Below the pieces are notes generated by a model. That model did not search any database and was not told the origin of the DNA. It saw only the letters and a program-made list of their open reading frames with translations. A DNA stretch of 64,000 nucleotides from positions 20,269,626 to 20,333,625 of the forward strand of contig CM063110.1 of NCBI GenBank assembly GCA_031841125.1. Reading direction: 5' to 3'. Positions within the stretch are counted from its first letter, which is position 1. Each line of letters starts with the position of its first letter. The DNA comes from Acanthococcus lagerstroemiae. Its lineage: Eukaryota > Arthropoda > Insecta > Hemiptera > Eriococcidae. This document shows positions 13,100 to 25,170 of this stretch, in pieces. The position numbers were made by a program, and so were the translations under genes.

Positions 13100-13721
13100 T
13101 TGAGGACCTGACGTCCAAAACGCGCCTAGTCCAAAAAACGAAATGTTGGGAAATCGAAAAAACATCCTGACTCGCGAACGATAAGTGGTAACATTGATTC
13201 AATTGCGTTAATGGGAAGAGGAAGGGTGAATGCTAATACCACCCAAGTATGAAGGTTGGCTTACGAACAGTCTTCGAGCTACGGGTGTGCAAAGTAGGGG
13301 AAGTCGGGGACTTAGCTCGTTTTGGCAGATCATGTCACACTTGTGAAAGGTCAAAATTTGTACATCTTGACCTAGAAAATGTCGGAAATCGGAAGATACA
13401 GCTTAGAGACTACCATCGGTGAACGAGGCACACGTGAACAATGCCCCCCTCCATCCTCAGACATCCTTGTACCCCCCACCCCTGAGCAGAAGAAAGCAAG
13501 CATGACTTACAATCGTAAGAGTCTTATATTCATAAAACTTGAAAAAACAAGTAAGTCAGTATTATAAGAAAGAACGAAAGAAAGGTTTAGCTGGCTCTAA
13601 ATCGTGATAAAATCGTGAAACCAACTCTGAAAGGTGCCTTTTGACTTCCTTCACCAGATTGTGCTAAGAACTCGATTTTCGATTTTTTGGACTAAGCGCG
13701 TTTTGGAAGTCAGGTCCTCAA
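13100..13721. mobile_element. Non-autonomous DNA-transposon remnant with ~45-bp terminal inverted repeats
   Basis: The left end begins TTGAGGACCTGACGTCC, followed by AAAACGCGCCTAGTCCAAAAA. The right end, read on the opposite strand, begins TTGAGGACCTGACTTCC, followed by AAAACGCGCTTAGTCCAAAAA. About 45 bp match with two or three substitutions. The interior of about 530 bp holds a 62-codon frame without recognisable transposase motifs. I could not resolve a target-site duplication, so the superfamily is not assigned. An alternative is two inverted copies of an unknown repeat. Confidence 0.65.
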
Positions 13722-15676
13722 CTGTATTAATCGCAGTAGAAATGCTACAAAAATGGTGTTGCGTTGGAAGTTTTCGCTGCAATCTGTCGGAAAATTGAAT
13801 CTCAATTTCATTTACACTACACAGCGGAAGCACAAAATAAAAGAAGAAAATAATATTCTGTATAATCAGCAGAATTTCCAGAATTTGAAGAAGAAATTTC
13901 CCAAAAATGACTTAAATAGCCATTTTAGAAGAAACATGATCAAATATGACTTTAGATTACTTAAAATAGAAAAAATGCCCATGTGGTCTCCCTGTGAAGA
14001 CACAAGTTTTTGCATAGGTTGAACGTCACTCCAATTGAGCGACCCTAAGTTTCTTTTAGTTTTGAAAAAATGTTGACTGGTGAGTTCTTACACAAACTAG
14101 AACAAAATTAGCCCGCATCAGCACATTATTTCAGAAAAACCATTTTTGTAAACACACTAATGAGGGGGGGGGGCTAAGAAATTAGCAGAAGTGAAGAGGT
14201 GGACTTCTTGTTAGAGCATCTGCGACAAATTTTCATCAATCTTGCTTGTTATCTTGTTCCCCCATCACTATTTTTATTCTAATTTGTTCAGACTGTCTGG
14301 GCCTCGCAACTCGTATATCAGATGATGAATTTTATACTAAATCAATTGAAGAGCTGAACAAGAAGTAATTATGTTTGTTTTCTTGCCGTGACAGACTATG
14401 TTAATCAGTGGGAACATGATCACAATGAGCGTAATGTGTCACTGCAAGAAAATAGACCTGACTATTTCTTGCATCGAATTCCCAAATACTGTCCGTGTGA
14501 CTTAAACTGTCTTTGTCTTATTGAGTCTTCATTAGTTGGCTGTTCTCGCCCACCCCCTCCCCCTCACTATTCAGTGGTCTCGTATTGAGAAGACGTATAA
14601 TACACAACCTCAGAGCTCAGTCTTCATAACTGATAACATTAAAAAAATCTGAAACAAACTGTAGAATAAAGGACGTGTATGGTTGAATGGAACAAGTGTG
14701 CGAGAAGAAAACTTTTTTATTATATTCCTCGCCCGTCGTCTGTGCCTGCCACGGTCTCGGCTACCCTACGTTCCACTTATGACCCGAAAGTAGACCGTCG
14801 ATGTGGACACAAGTTTACCAAAGTCGCATAAAAGCATGCGAATAAGTTGAACGATAGAAATTTTCCAAAGTTGAGCAATTTACTTTGTTTTTCACGTGCT
14901 GCGTATAGCTCACGTTTCTGTAGCAGGTGCACACTCGCTACGTTCAGACTATTTTTCAAAATATGATGTACTTATATACGTCGTGCACTGATTCACGAAA
15001 AAGAAAAACAGTTTTGGGTACACATTATGAAAGTGAAAATCAACACTAGTTGAAGTATATGTTATTCACTTATGCTCACTGCTCAGCGGTGAGTGGTGAG
15101 TGGTGAATCTAATCAATACAGAGCTTTTATAGGAATCTAAACTGTAACATACGAGTATCATGATATTGAAAAATTAGATAGACTTATGTACTTTCTAGCA
15201 GTTTGAAAATTTAGTTCAGTAGGATTTTATGAAAATAGTAGAAAGAGAGCAGATGGATGATTTGTACACTTTGCACAATATTAAATTCTTTTTCAAAAAT
15301 GAATAAGGCAAAATTTTACTAACTCGACATTGGTGTCGAACACGTTTGGATAAAATAGTTTCGACTTTCCCCGAGCGAGGACTCAAATTCATAAGATTCA
15401 TGTTTTTTCAATTCCATTTTTTGTCGGAATGGTATTCAAAGATTCCCAGTTTCATGTATATAGGGTGGTTCCTTTCAAATATTTTTCTCACTACCTCGAT
15501 AGATATCAATAAATTAATGAAAATTTAGAAAATTAAGAAGGAAGAACACGTATTTCAAGAGAATAAAATTTTAAATGGAGATTAACAGAAAAATTCTGGG
15601 TTTTGCGTTACATCCTTCGTTGAAGCTAACGGTTACAAGGCGTACGTTTCTTTCGTTTTTGAATGCAGATTCTCTA
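13722..15676. other. Unassigned sequence, no gene seen
   Basis: Short open frames only. A 66-codon frame at 14,388-14,588 follows an acceptor-like TTTTCTTGCCGTGACAG and has less biased composition than its surroundings, but I recognise no family and see no matching donor. A run of 9-10 G lies near 14,165. AT-rich otherwise. Confidence 0.35.
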
Positions 15677-16350
15677 AGCCAATGAATTCACTTTTGAAGT
15701 CAGTTTTTCCCGATCCTCCCTTGCTGGCTCCATAGGGCTCCACAAAGGGGCTACCGTTGACCCGTCAATTTTGACTGCTGGTACGTCTGAGATGGGGCGT
15801 TTTGGGTTACCGATTCCATTTTTGAGGTCAATTTGTCTTCATCTCCTGTCCGTGAAGCTCCACAGGAGGGCTAATGTTGAGTGACATCAATTTCAGCTCA
15901 TAATATGCTGAAATTAGCAATGTTCTAGGTCACTGAATCCATTTTTAAGTTTATTTTGTCTCGAATCTCTCCCGTCTAGACTTTACAGCTCTACAGGGAG
16001 GGTGGGCAGGCATTCACTAACAAATATTCACGTATTATGTTGAAAGTGTTTTTTTTATTTTTATTATTCAGTTCAATTTTGAAGCAGTTTTAGTCGAATT
16101 CTCTCTTTTATGGGCTCCACAGCTTCGCTGGGAACTAGTACTAACTAATACTAATTTTGGTACATAATATGTTGAAAATAGGGATCTTCTGTACTATTAT
16201 ATAATGGTATAGAGGATCCCTATTTTCAATACAGTTATTATGTATTGGAACTGATATTACTGGACATTAGTCCTTCAATAGACCTCTATGGAAAAAAGGA
16301 TGAAGAAAAAACAATCTCCGAAATGAAGTCAGTAACCCAAAAATCTTATC
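15677..16350. repeat. Tandem array (~123-138-bp units) that inverts at its right end
   Basis: Four direct units start with variants of GGTTACCGATTCCATTTTTG near 15,677, 15,806, 15,929 and 16,067. Each is followed by a GGGCTCCACAGGAGGG-like phrase and a CATAATATGTTGAAAATAG-like phrase. A fifth unit is inverted: its start phrase lies on the opposite strand near 16,320-16,340. The junction at 16,200/16,201 is an exact mirror point, with perfect 15-bp arms (TTGAAAATAGGGATC at 16,172-16,186 and its complement at 16,215-16,229) inside a longer imperfect inverted repeat. Confidence 0.75.
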
Positions 16351-17934
16351 TTGGACATAATTAGGCGTGTAAATCGGTGTTAGACAATGTTCGCTATTTT
16401 GTAAAGTATGTAGAGCCGACAGAGAAAGTGCGAAAAAAAAACTTGAAAATTAATTCAGTGATTTAAGCAGCCTCGATTCAAATATGAGAAAATGTATATT
16501 CATAACTGCTGGCTTCAGCAAAGGTAGTAACGCAGAACCTAAAATTTCTGTGTTAATTTATATTTAAATTTCACCCCCCTCCCCTTCAAGACAAATATTC
16601 CATCCTATCAATTTTTCTCAAACTTAGGAAGAACTTTTTTTTCTTTAAATATTTGTTGGCACCTATCAGACTAGGAGCGGGGTAAGAGAAGATTAATTCG
16701 AACATTGCTGAAACAAGGGTCACTCTAATGCGGATAATATTCTGATCGACGAACTGAAGCAGTGTACCCACACAGTAGCACGAAACATAAAATCAGTGAG
16801 CTAGGACAAGTTGAGAACAAGTAACCACGGCGATGGAACGAAAAATAAATTCGTTTACTTCGAACTTCTCCACGGGTCATATGATGCACTTTCGGTTGCC
16901 ACGGTTCGCATTTACATTTACCCTCATTAGTTTTAGGGTCAGTATTATAAAACTTGGCTAAAAATAACCACCAGTTAACCGTAGATTCTTTCGGGACCGA
17001 TTTTTCGGCACGTCAGAAAGGCGGAAATTAGCGACAAAATAGCTACGTGAAACGACCATTAAATTTTTTCAACATCCCAACAATAAATTCACGCCAGGAT
17101 ATAATATCAAGCAGCCAATGAATGTAACAAACGCCTGTACAATAATTCCACGCCACTTTAAAAAACTGAGCAGTCAAATTTCACTCCTGAACGCCGACGG
17201 TGCATGTCAAGAAAATGAAATAGACATGGATAGAAATGTGATAAAATAATCGTATATGTAATAATAAAGCGAAAAAATTACGGTAATGTAGGAGTACACA
17301 CGAACTAATAGAGAAAAGACGAGTATTATTAATTTATTTATTATAGTAAAACCCGAATAAGAAATGTATTAGGCGGGAAGATAAAAAATACGAATTTATC
17401 CAAGGGACCAGAGGAAAGAAGTTTTATGCGGGAAAGGGTGTTTACTGTATTTTGAAGTGCAACATTTTAATTTTCAACGATTGAAGCATTATCAATTTAA
17501 AGCGCAACATTTTAATTTATTGGCGTCTAAACTGCAAAAAAAAAATGTCGTTCATATACTTCACCCTGACGTGGTCAGTTTGGCGTTCATATCTGACAGA
17601 ATTGTCGCGCATATCATGGTTTCAGCTATTCAATGACCAGTCGTTGACGTTAGTTTTCCTGGCGTGCAAGATATTTTATCCCGATTCTTTCTAACCGAGT
17701 TTTACCGACTTTTATAATACTAGACCTTAGAAGATGATACTAAATGAAACCAGTACGAAGATGTGAAGGTTTGAGGACACACTCAGCAACTACTGCTCTG
17801 ATGAAACTCTAAGCTTCTCTATTTGATTTGCTGGGGGTGGGGGAGTGGGGAGGGGGCACTAATGCAAATTGTTGGAAGTGGTAAAAAAGATAATGCTTTA
17901 TGAAACCATTAAAAAAATTCTCTAGTATGTTCAG
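16351..17934. other. Unassigned sequence, higher complexity at 16.8-17.3 kb
   Basis: No gene was recognised. About 16.8-17.3 kb has richer composition (CCACGGCGATGG, GGTTGCCACGGTTCGC) and no visible repeats. A G-rich stretch lies near 17,833-17,858. Confidence 0.4.
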
Positions 17935-18253
17935 TACGAACCTCCACCCAATTGCGATACCTGCCACTCACAACTCACCATCCAACACATCATCAATAGC
18001 TGCGCCAAATACCACCGAAACACCAACTCGGACAACCTACTTCAGCTAAAGAATTTATCACTACTAATCGATTTCCTAGTTCAGAACTGTATACTATACC
18101 TAATTTAAATCTTAAGATGTACACCGCTTACCTATAACCATAAAACCCAAAATCTGTAACTATTGTAATTCCATGTAATTCCATTCCGAGACCATAGCCG
18201 TTAGGCATTATAAATTATAAGTCTCGTTAATGTAAAAAAAAAATAAAAAACAC
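17935..18253 (+). pseudogene. Jockey-like non-LTR retrotransposon, 3' end (C-terminal zinc-knuckle region and UTR)
   Basis: In one plus frame the sequence encodes PPNCDTCHSQLTIQHIINSC, followed by about 35 more residues and a stop near 18,105. C-x2-C-x7-H-x4-C followed by a leucine-rich tail is the C-terminal signature I know from Jockey-clade ORF2 proteins, downstream of reverse transcriptase and RNase H. All upstream domains are missing, so this is a 5'-truncated copy. A UTR of about 130 bp ends in an A-rich tail (TGTAAAAAAAAAATAAAAAA, about 18,232-18,251), as expected for this group. No flanking duplication was found. Family assignment rests on the knuckle spacing and sequence feel, not on a search. 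Confidence 0.7.
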
Positions 18254-21200
18254 TTTTTTTTTCAAAGAAATATTTTTGTACGACGAACGCTATAGTACTG
18301 TTTGAGAAAATTATTTTTGCAAATGAGAAAAATGAGTTTTAATTTTTCATGAAACCGTTTCACACGTTTTTGACCCCTTCCTCCTGGTGTTTCATGAAGA
18401 TAACTAACGTGACACTGACTATAGAGTAAAACATTGGCGCAGAAGGCAGAAAAATACCTACGAGCACGAGACCAATAAGTAGAATCATAAATATTAGCCA
18501 AACTCGCCGAACTGGGCGTAGAATGAATCTGCTAAGTAAAATACAACGCCGAGTCTTGGTACAGAGATAGAACAGAAAAAATAAAATTGGGTGAAGAGGG
18601 GTGACGCAAACAGAGAGTGTAAAAAATAATAATACCCCCGAGAAAGTAACGAAAATCAAGAAATAAGAGACGCGTAAGCTACCTCGGTGAAAAAGGTACC
18701 ATGAAGTAATTGAAACTGAACTGTAAACTCGTATATTATTCTTTTCTTTTGAGGTTTCGCCTCGAACAGTTCAGCTGAAGCGAACAACTTGTGGCCTGTG
18801 GTAAGCTCTTTCATTCGTTTCAGCCTTCAGGTTGTCAGCAGCAAGGTGTAGAGATCAGTGGATCCGCAATCACTTTCCTGATGAAGATGCTTATAAAAAC
18901 CGAAAAATTTTCAATATTTCTATTTCGTTTGTCGAGAACGCTACAACATTCTTGGGGTCGAGACTGAAGCCAGTGGGTAACAAATTTTTGACATTTTTCC
19001 GTGCTCCAGGATGAGACCTCATTTCTTTAAACGTATTTCTCATTCCAAATCCACTACGTTTCTAGATTCCACTTTCCATCATCATTTATCCAGTAAATGG
19101 TACTGAAAATTGTGAAAAATGAAATTTTCAATATTTCTACTGTCTCGAAGGAGGCTAGGCCTCCTTTGTGGCTCCACATCCTCGCCACCGCTCACTCGTG
19201 CTGGCCCCTGCTCGACGCAGCCTACCTCGCTTTGTGTTTCTCAGTCACCCCTTCCCCTGGTAACGCTCCTGGAAGCAAGCGAGTATCAATTATTGGTTAC
19301 ATTTTTGCTTGGCAACTCAAATTTATAAAATATTTTTGATACAGAAACTTTTCTGTCCGGTGAACACAGACTGTAGTGCCCCCCCCCCCATGAACAAAGT
19401 TCTGACGCTACTATTAATTTGCATTATTATTTTATTAATTCATTTATTTAGTTATGGTTCTTAATTAATTTTATTTTTCATTTTCATTATTTTGTTTTGT
19501 ATCCCCCTTTTATCATTAGACTTTTTAGTCTGTTAAAGGTAGGTAACCTGTTAAAATAATTTGCTGGCGACGAAATTTTCTTATTCATGGGTGAATTGAC
19601 ACGGGTTGAGTTTTGTGCTTTTAGCTATAAGCTTACAGAAAGTGAATTTACCTACGGGATGAATTTCTCTCGAGGCAGGGACGGAGTAGAACAATTTGGC
19701 CCCTCGGGAAATGACCAGAAATGACATTTGTCAAAAATAGCGTTTTTAGCTCTTTGTTCTAGGCCTACTTCAATTTCTCTGTTAGCATATTCTGAATAAA
19801 ATAGTTTCTCTGTTTTGAATCACCCTTGGACCTTTCATTTTCTACCTCGAAAAGCAACGCCAATTTTCTGCAAACCTTACGGACGTTTTTTATTGGATAT
19901 AAAAAAAAAAAGTGTCCCATGATACCTAACTTAACACGAATCGGAGAGAATGGGGTTAGTACCGTGGAACATACGAAAAAAACGGGCGAAATCACTGTAA
20001 AAAGTTAATTTTTTACCAACAGAAAAAAATATAAAAAGAAATTAATGGATGTTTTGCGAAATTCTCGGGAATTTTGAGACCGACAGATATCCCTCGTCCA
20101 TAGAGCAGTCCTCTTACGATTAAAACAATATCTTCTTTTTTTAATTTTACAAAATCATGAAATTTTGAGGAAAATTGAATACGTTTCCACTGAAACATCC
20201 CGATGACAGTTTAATAATTGTTAATTGATATAAAAACCGAAATTTCAAATCAAAATTTACTGCCTTGAAACGCATTTTGCCATTTTTGAAAAACAAAAAC
20301 CTCTGAATTTTTTTAATACGATAAAAAGAAAAGTTGGTTTCCAGTTTTGTTACAATTTCCTAGATAAGTTCTTTGTATCCCACTTCAAAGACAAATGGTG
20401 ATGGTTTTGTCAAATATGACGTCAGAGCCGAAAGTCCCAAGGCACACGTTTCTCCTCTACTCCTCTCTACTTGATTTTTATTTTCACAGTTAATATTGAA
20501 TTTTGGTACGGACTTCACATTTTCTGATAAATTGGCCACGCGGAACATTTTGTATCTGTATTTACACAACATATCTCAATTATATAGACATTGACGGTTC
20601 AGGAAGTGTAATGGCAAGCGAAGGACATATGTGGCACACCTTTCCTTGAAACCTGAATAATCGCGAACGCCGAAAACTAATTTCTTTTTTCTAATTTTTC
20701 CTGCTTATTGAGAGCACGAAGGCCAATTTAACAATTTTTTAGCGCTACACCATTTTCAATCTTATCGAGTGTAAACTTGGATATGAGTGGATAGGCAGTG
20801 ACCCTTGTGGTCTCTTTCGGATCTGCCATTGGTTTACTTTCATTTAAAATTTTCTCTTAGATGGTGCACACAATCTAGAAACATCATTTCTCATACTGAA
20901 TACCTTCTCACGGACTTGATTTCTGATACATATTCGTAGATTACTAGATACCTACCAAGATACTCAGTGCGAGTATTCATTGAATATTCTTTGCACATTT
21001 TCTTTTACTTATACTTGCCCCTCCAGAAATTTCGGAATTAAGGGCACCCAGTCCGTCTCTACCTTGGGGATGAATATATCGGTAAGAATTTACTATGGAT
21101 TAGTTGTTCGGGATTAACTTACAACGAGTATAATCTCTAGTTACACAGATGACGTTCTCAATTCATTGCAGAAATTTATCTACCAAGACAGCACTGCAGC

Positions 21201-22689
21201 AAATCATTTTTTTTTTTCTATCGATCAGATAAAATATGGAATAAAAACGAGGCCTTTACTCTTTGATAGTATAACGCTTACGTATATTTTCTTCAACTTA
21301 ACACCAATGTTCAATTTGAATCGTGCAAATACCTTTTCAAATATTGTGCACTACGCGACAGTTATCGATATATACGTTCAAAAATCGAAATCCTTTCTTT
21401 CCTTTCAAAGGTTTTATCTTGCTAAACGTTCGAGTACGCCACTTTCGTATTTTCATTTTTATTAGAAATACAGCTATATGTATAGGATGCTCTGTGGGTA
21501 TATAGGACAAACCTTACGCCAACCGTTTTCACCGAAAATCCATCTCAAATTCTCGCATTTTCTCGAGTAAAAAAAATCAGATCCGTTTTCGCAATAACCG
21601 CGTAAAAAGCTCAATTACAAGGGTGAGAGAGGGAATAGGTAAAGATAAAAGAAAACTATAGAAAATTCACTTTCTTCTTTCTCGTGTGCTTTGTGTTCCT
21701 TCCTCCGAATCAGATCGTTCGACGGGGATGTAAAATACACCCCGTACAGTAATGCGATGATAGTTTGCGGAATTACTTTTTAAAAGTACACGACATTTTT
21801 GGTTATAGTATGGGATAATGTTTCATTACCAGAGAGCCTTTATAGGACGTACACGTTTACACGTGATTTCGCTTGTTTTTCTTCCTCCTTCGAATAAAAC
21901 TTTCTTTTTATTACAATTTTTATGGGTCGCAGGTTCGGATTATTCACCTTCTGCCCTGATATACGTGTAGATGAGACGAAAACTGTTTCCTCTATGGATA
22001 ACTTGTTACTCCATCTTATATTTACTTTTGATTGGGTTGGTTAACGGGGGCTTAGAGACACCATTGCGCTGCAGTATGTTCGTAATTTTTTATAAGCACG
22101 CGCGCCGGAAGCGCAAAACCCTTATTTTCGCTTCTCTTAATCGAACATATGTTAATGTAATCTTTTTCGCCGCTGGAATATCAACTATATCGACCTCACT
22201 CAGTCGCACATCACTCTCCACTTTCCTCTTCTTCTGCACCAGGTCGCACCTCGCACATGGATTCCAATCCGCACCATCGAGGCTTTCGTTCTGTTAGATC
22301 CGCTTGAGCCACGATTCTTATTTCGGAAATTGTGTTCGCTAAAACGAGTTCCCACTTTCATTAACCCTCTTCACCCTCCACCCTTCAAGATATACGAAAC
22401 GAATCGAGACATAATACCAAAATGGATTCGATTAGTTTGAGAAATTGCGATGGTTTTCGAATTCGAAAGAACCAAACGTATTCACCTACTCGAATTTGAA
22501 AATTAAAACGTGAACTTCAACCCCCTCTGCTTCCCGAAACCTGATACAACCATCAAATAAGAAAAATAAAAATAAAAGAGATTATTTGAAATTTAAAAAT
22601 AAGTTACCTATTCTTACCGTGTAGAGTGAACATTATTTATTAATGTCACCAAAGTAGTCGCAAAAAGACTTTTTGGGAGGAGTGCGAAA
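18254..22689. other. Unassigned sequence, no gene seen
   Basis: A 99-codon minus-strand frame at 18,360-18,659 is strikingly hydrophobic but unrecognised. A GC-richer patch at about 19,145-19,285 may be a fragment of an unidentified repeat. A 108-codon frame at 21,971-22,297 shows no family. About 21.5-22.5 kb has higher-complexity sequence with CG dinucleotides. A C run lies near 19,380. Confidence 0.4.
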
Positions 22690-24679
22690 CTCAAATTTTA
22701 TAAACTAAGTTGCAAAATGGTCAGTACAAAAAGAAGATGCATGCTACGAACATTTTTAATTTTATTAACTGCAGCGACCGAATAGCCTTTTCAAATGAGC
22801 AAATGATTAGAGGGTTTTCCACTTTGGAAAACTCAAAATTCAAGACAGTCAAACCACAAAAAAAGAGAAACCCTTTTACTTGGCCAATAGTGGAGCTTCA
22901 AATTATTTTTAAGTTCTTGGACTTTTCTAATTGAAAATGAAAAAATAAAAGTAAAGCACGTTGCCAATTGTAGCTGTAAAATTTACCAAGTGTTGGGGAG
23001 GGGATTTCCAATCAAAAACTATAATTTCAGGATCATCAAGTAAAAGAAAACAGAAGGGAAAAACTGGTAGTTCCTATTTTCAATTTTACCAAGTACAGGT
23101 AATAAATTTATCAACTTGTGAAAATTTTCAATTATTTTCAAATTACTGGAGGGGTTTTCAACTGAAACTAAAATTTTAAAATTGTCAAGCAAATTGAATA
23201 AAAAAATTAAGTCGCAAAATATTTAGGCTTGCAAACTGTAGCGGTTCAATTCACCAAATGTACACAATTTTCTAATTATTTTCAAGTTATTGGATTTTTC
23301 TAACTGAAAACTAAAATTTTGCATGCATTAAGAGACAAAAGAAAGAAAATAAAAAGTTAGAATGGCCTATTGAAACGGTTAAATTTCTGACTAAAAACTA
23401 AAATTTTAAGTTGTTCAAGTAAAAACCTTCTTTATTTTAAATTATTCAAATTGTAGCTGTTAAATTTATCAAGTTTTAAATATTTTCAAAGGATTGCGTT
23501 TTTCCAATAATTTCGAAATTGTTAACAATAAAATAAATAAATGAAAAAAAAAAAAAAAAGTTTGCAATCTCTATCTTTATGAAATACAGCTATTAAATTT
23601 ATCAACTTATAAAAATTTCCCAATTATTTTCAAATGATTGGGGTGTTTCTTAAACTAAAAACTATAATTTCAAGATATCAAGCAAGAAAGGAAAGAAAGA
23701 AAAAATCTGGTAATTCATATTTTCAGTTTTACCAAATGTAGCAATAAAATTTATCAACTCCCGAAAATTTTTAAATTATGAGAAGTGTTTTCCAACTAAA
23801 AACTAAAGTTTCAAAATTGTCAAGCAAAACAGATTTTTAAAAAAATTTCAAGTAGTTCAAGTCTATCAACTGCAGTTGTTAAATATATCAAGTTTGGAGA
23901 GTTTTCAAATTATTGAGTTTGCCTAATTGAAAACTAAGATTGTAAAAGTATCAAGCGAAAGAAAAAGCAAAACAAAAACCCGGAAGATTTTTAATTTCGC
24001 CAATTGGAACTGTTAAATATATATGTAATTAAAAATGAATGTTTCGAGATCGCCATGCAACAACATTATTTTCTTTCTTAGTTTTGCCAATCAAAGCTGT
24101 TAAATTTGCCAAATTTTGAACATTGTCAAAGGATTAGTTTTTCCAACTGAAAACTCAAAGTAAATATTTGCCAAGTAAAAAATAAATAAATAAAGACCTA
24201 AATAAAAAGGAGCTTGCAGTTCCTAATTTTAATTCTATCAAATACAGCAATTAAATTTAACAGTTGTGAAAATTTTCAAATTATTTCCGAATTAGTAAGA
24301 GGGGGTTTCCAAGTAAAAACTATAATTTCCAGACCATCAAGCAAAAAAAGAAGATGAGAAAACCTGGTAATTCGTTTTTTTCAACTTTACCAAATGCTAT
24401 CAAATTTTGAATTCGTGAAAATTTTCAAATTATTTTCAAATTATTGAAGGGTTTTTCAAAATAAAAACTGAAATTCCAAAGTTTTTAAGTAAAATCAATT
24501 TTTAAAAAGTTGTAAGACGTTTTTCGAACCGCAACTATTAAACTTATCAAGTCCAGGAACTATCACATTATTTTCAAGTTACACAGTTCTCTCAACTGAA
24601 AATTAAAATTTCGAAGGTATCAGCCGCGAGTTGGGAAAATGGAAAAATCCAACAAGTTGGAAAGTTGGAAATTTTTTTT

Positions 24680-24711
<32 letters not shown>

Positions 24712-25170
24712 TTTTTCTTTGATACTTGGGAATGGAGTTGAGAAAACCTAACACAGGTCAAAATCAAAAGTTTTTTTTTTTATTTTTTTGCTTTGATACT
24801 TCAAAATTTTGAGTTGAGTCAGTGAGTCAGTTGGGACTTTCACAATTTGTACCCTCCCTCCTTCCTCCCCTCAGGAAAACCTCTTCGGTGCGTCCCTGAT
24901 TGCAGCTGTTAAATTCTTTATCAATTCTTGAAAATTTTATTTCCAACTAAAAACTAAAATTTCAAAATCACCAAAGATAAATTGCAACATGTATAATTTT
25001 GCTACTTGGCACGATTAACTTTACAAAGTATTGTGAAACTTCAATTTACAGGAAAGTTTTTCCAATTAAAAACTGAAGTTTCAAAATCGTCGGGCAAAAG
25101 GAGGAAAAAGAGCTTGCAACATTCTAATTTACCCAATTGCAACAGCTTAATTTACCAACTCCTGAAAATT
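22690..25170. repeat. Large diverged tandem array, unit about 130-150 bp
   Basis: The phrase GTAGCTGTTAAATTTATCAA recurs in variants near 22,970, 23,097, 23,238, 23,455, 23,585, 23,737, 23,870, 24,005, 24,090, 24,243, 24,531, 24,903 and 25,140. Most units then read GAAAATTTTCAAATTATTTT and a CAACTGAAAACTAAAATTT phrase. Spacing is mostly 120-150 bp. Diverged copies of similar phrasing occur at 43.6-43.9 kb. Units are interrupted by a TTTC microsatellite near 24.68 kb. Open frames here (72-93 codons) are repeat-derived. Confidence 0.7.
24672..24720. repeat. (TTTC)n microsatellite
   Basis: About seven consecutive TTTC units within a pyrimidine-only tract, inside the larger diverged array. Confidence 0.9.

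Noticed and set aside
21971..22297. 108-codon frame with signal-peptide-like start
   Set aside because: There is no recognisable family, no splice or promoter support, and the rest of the frame is unlike a mature secreted protein.
22690..25170. CRISPR-like array
   Set aside because: Units are diverged throughout with no conserved direct repeat and no unique spacers, and the DNA is eukaryotic.
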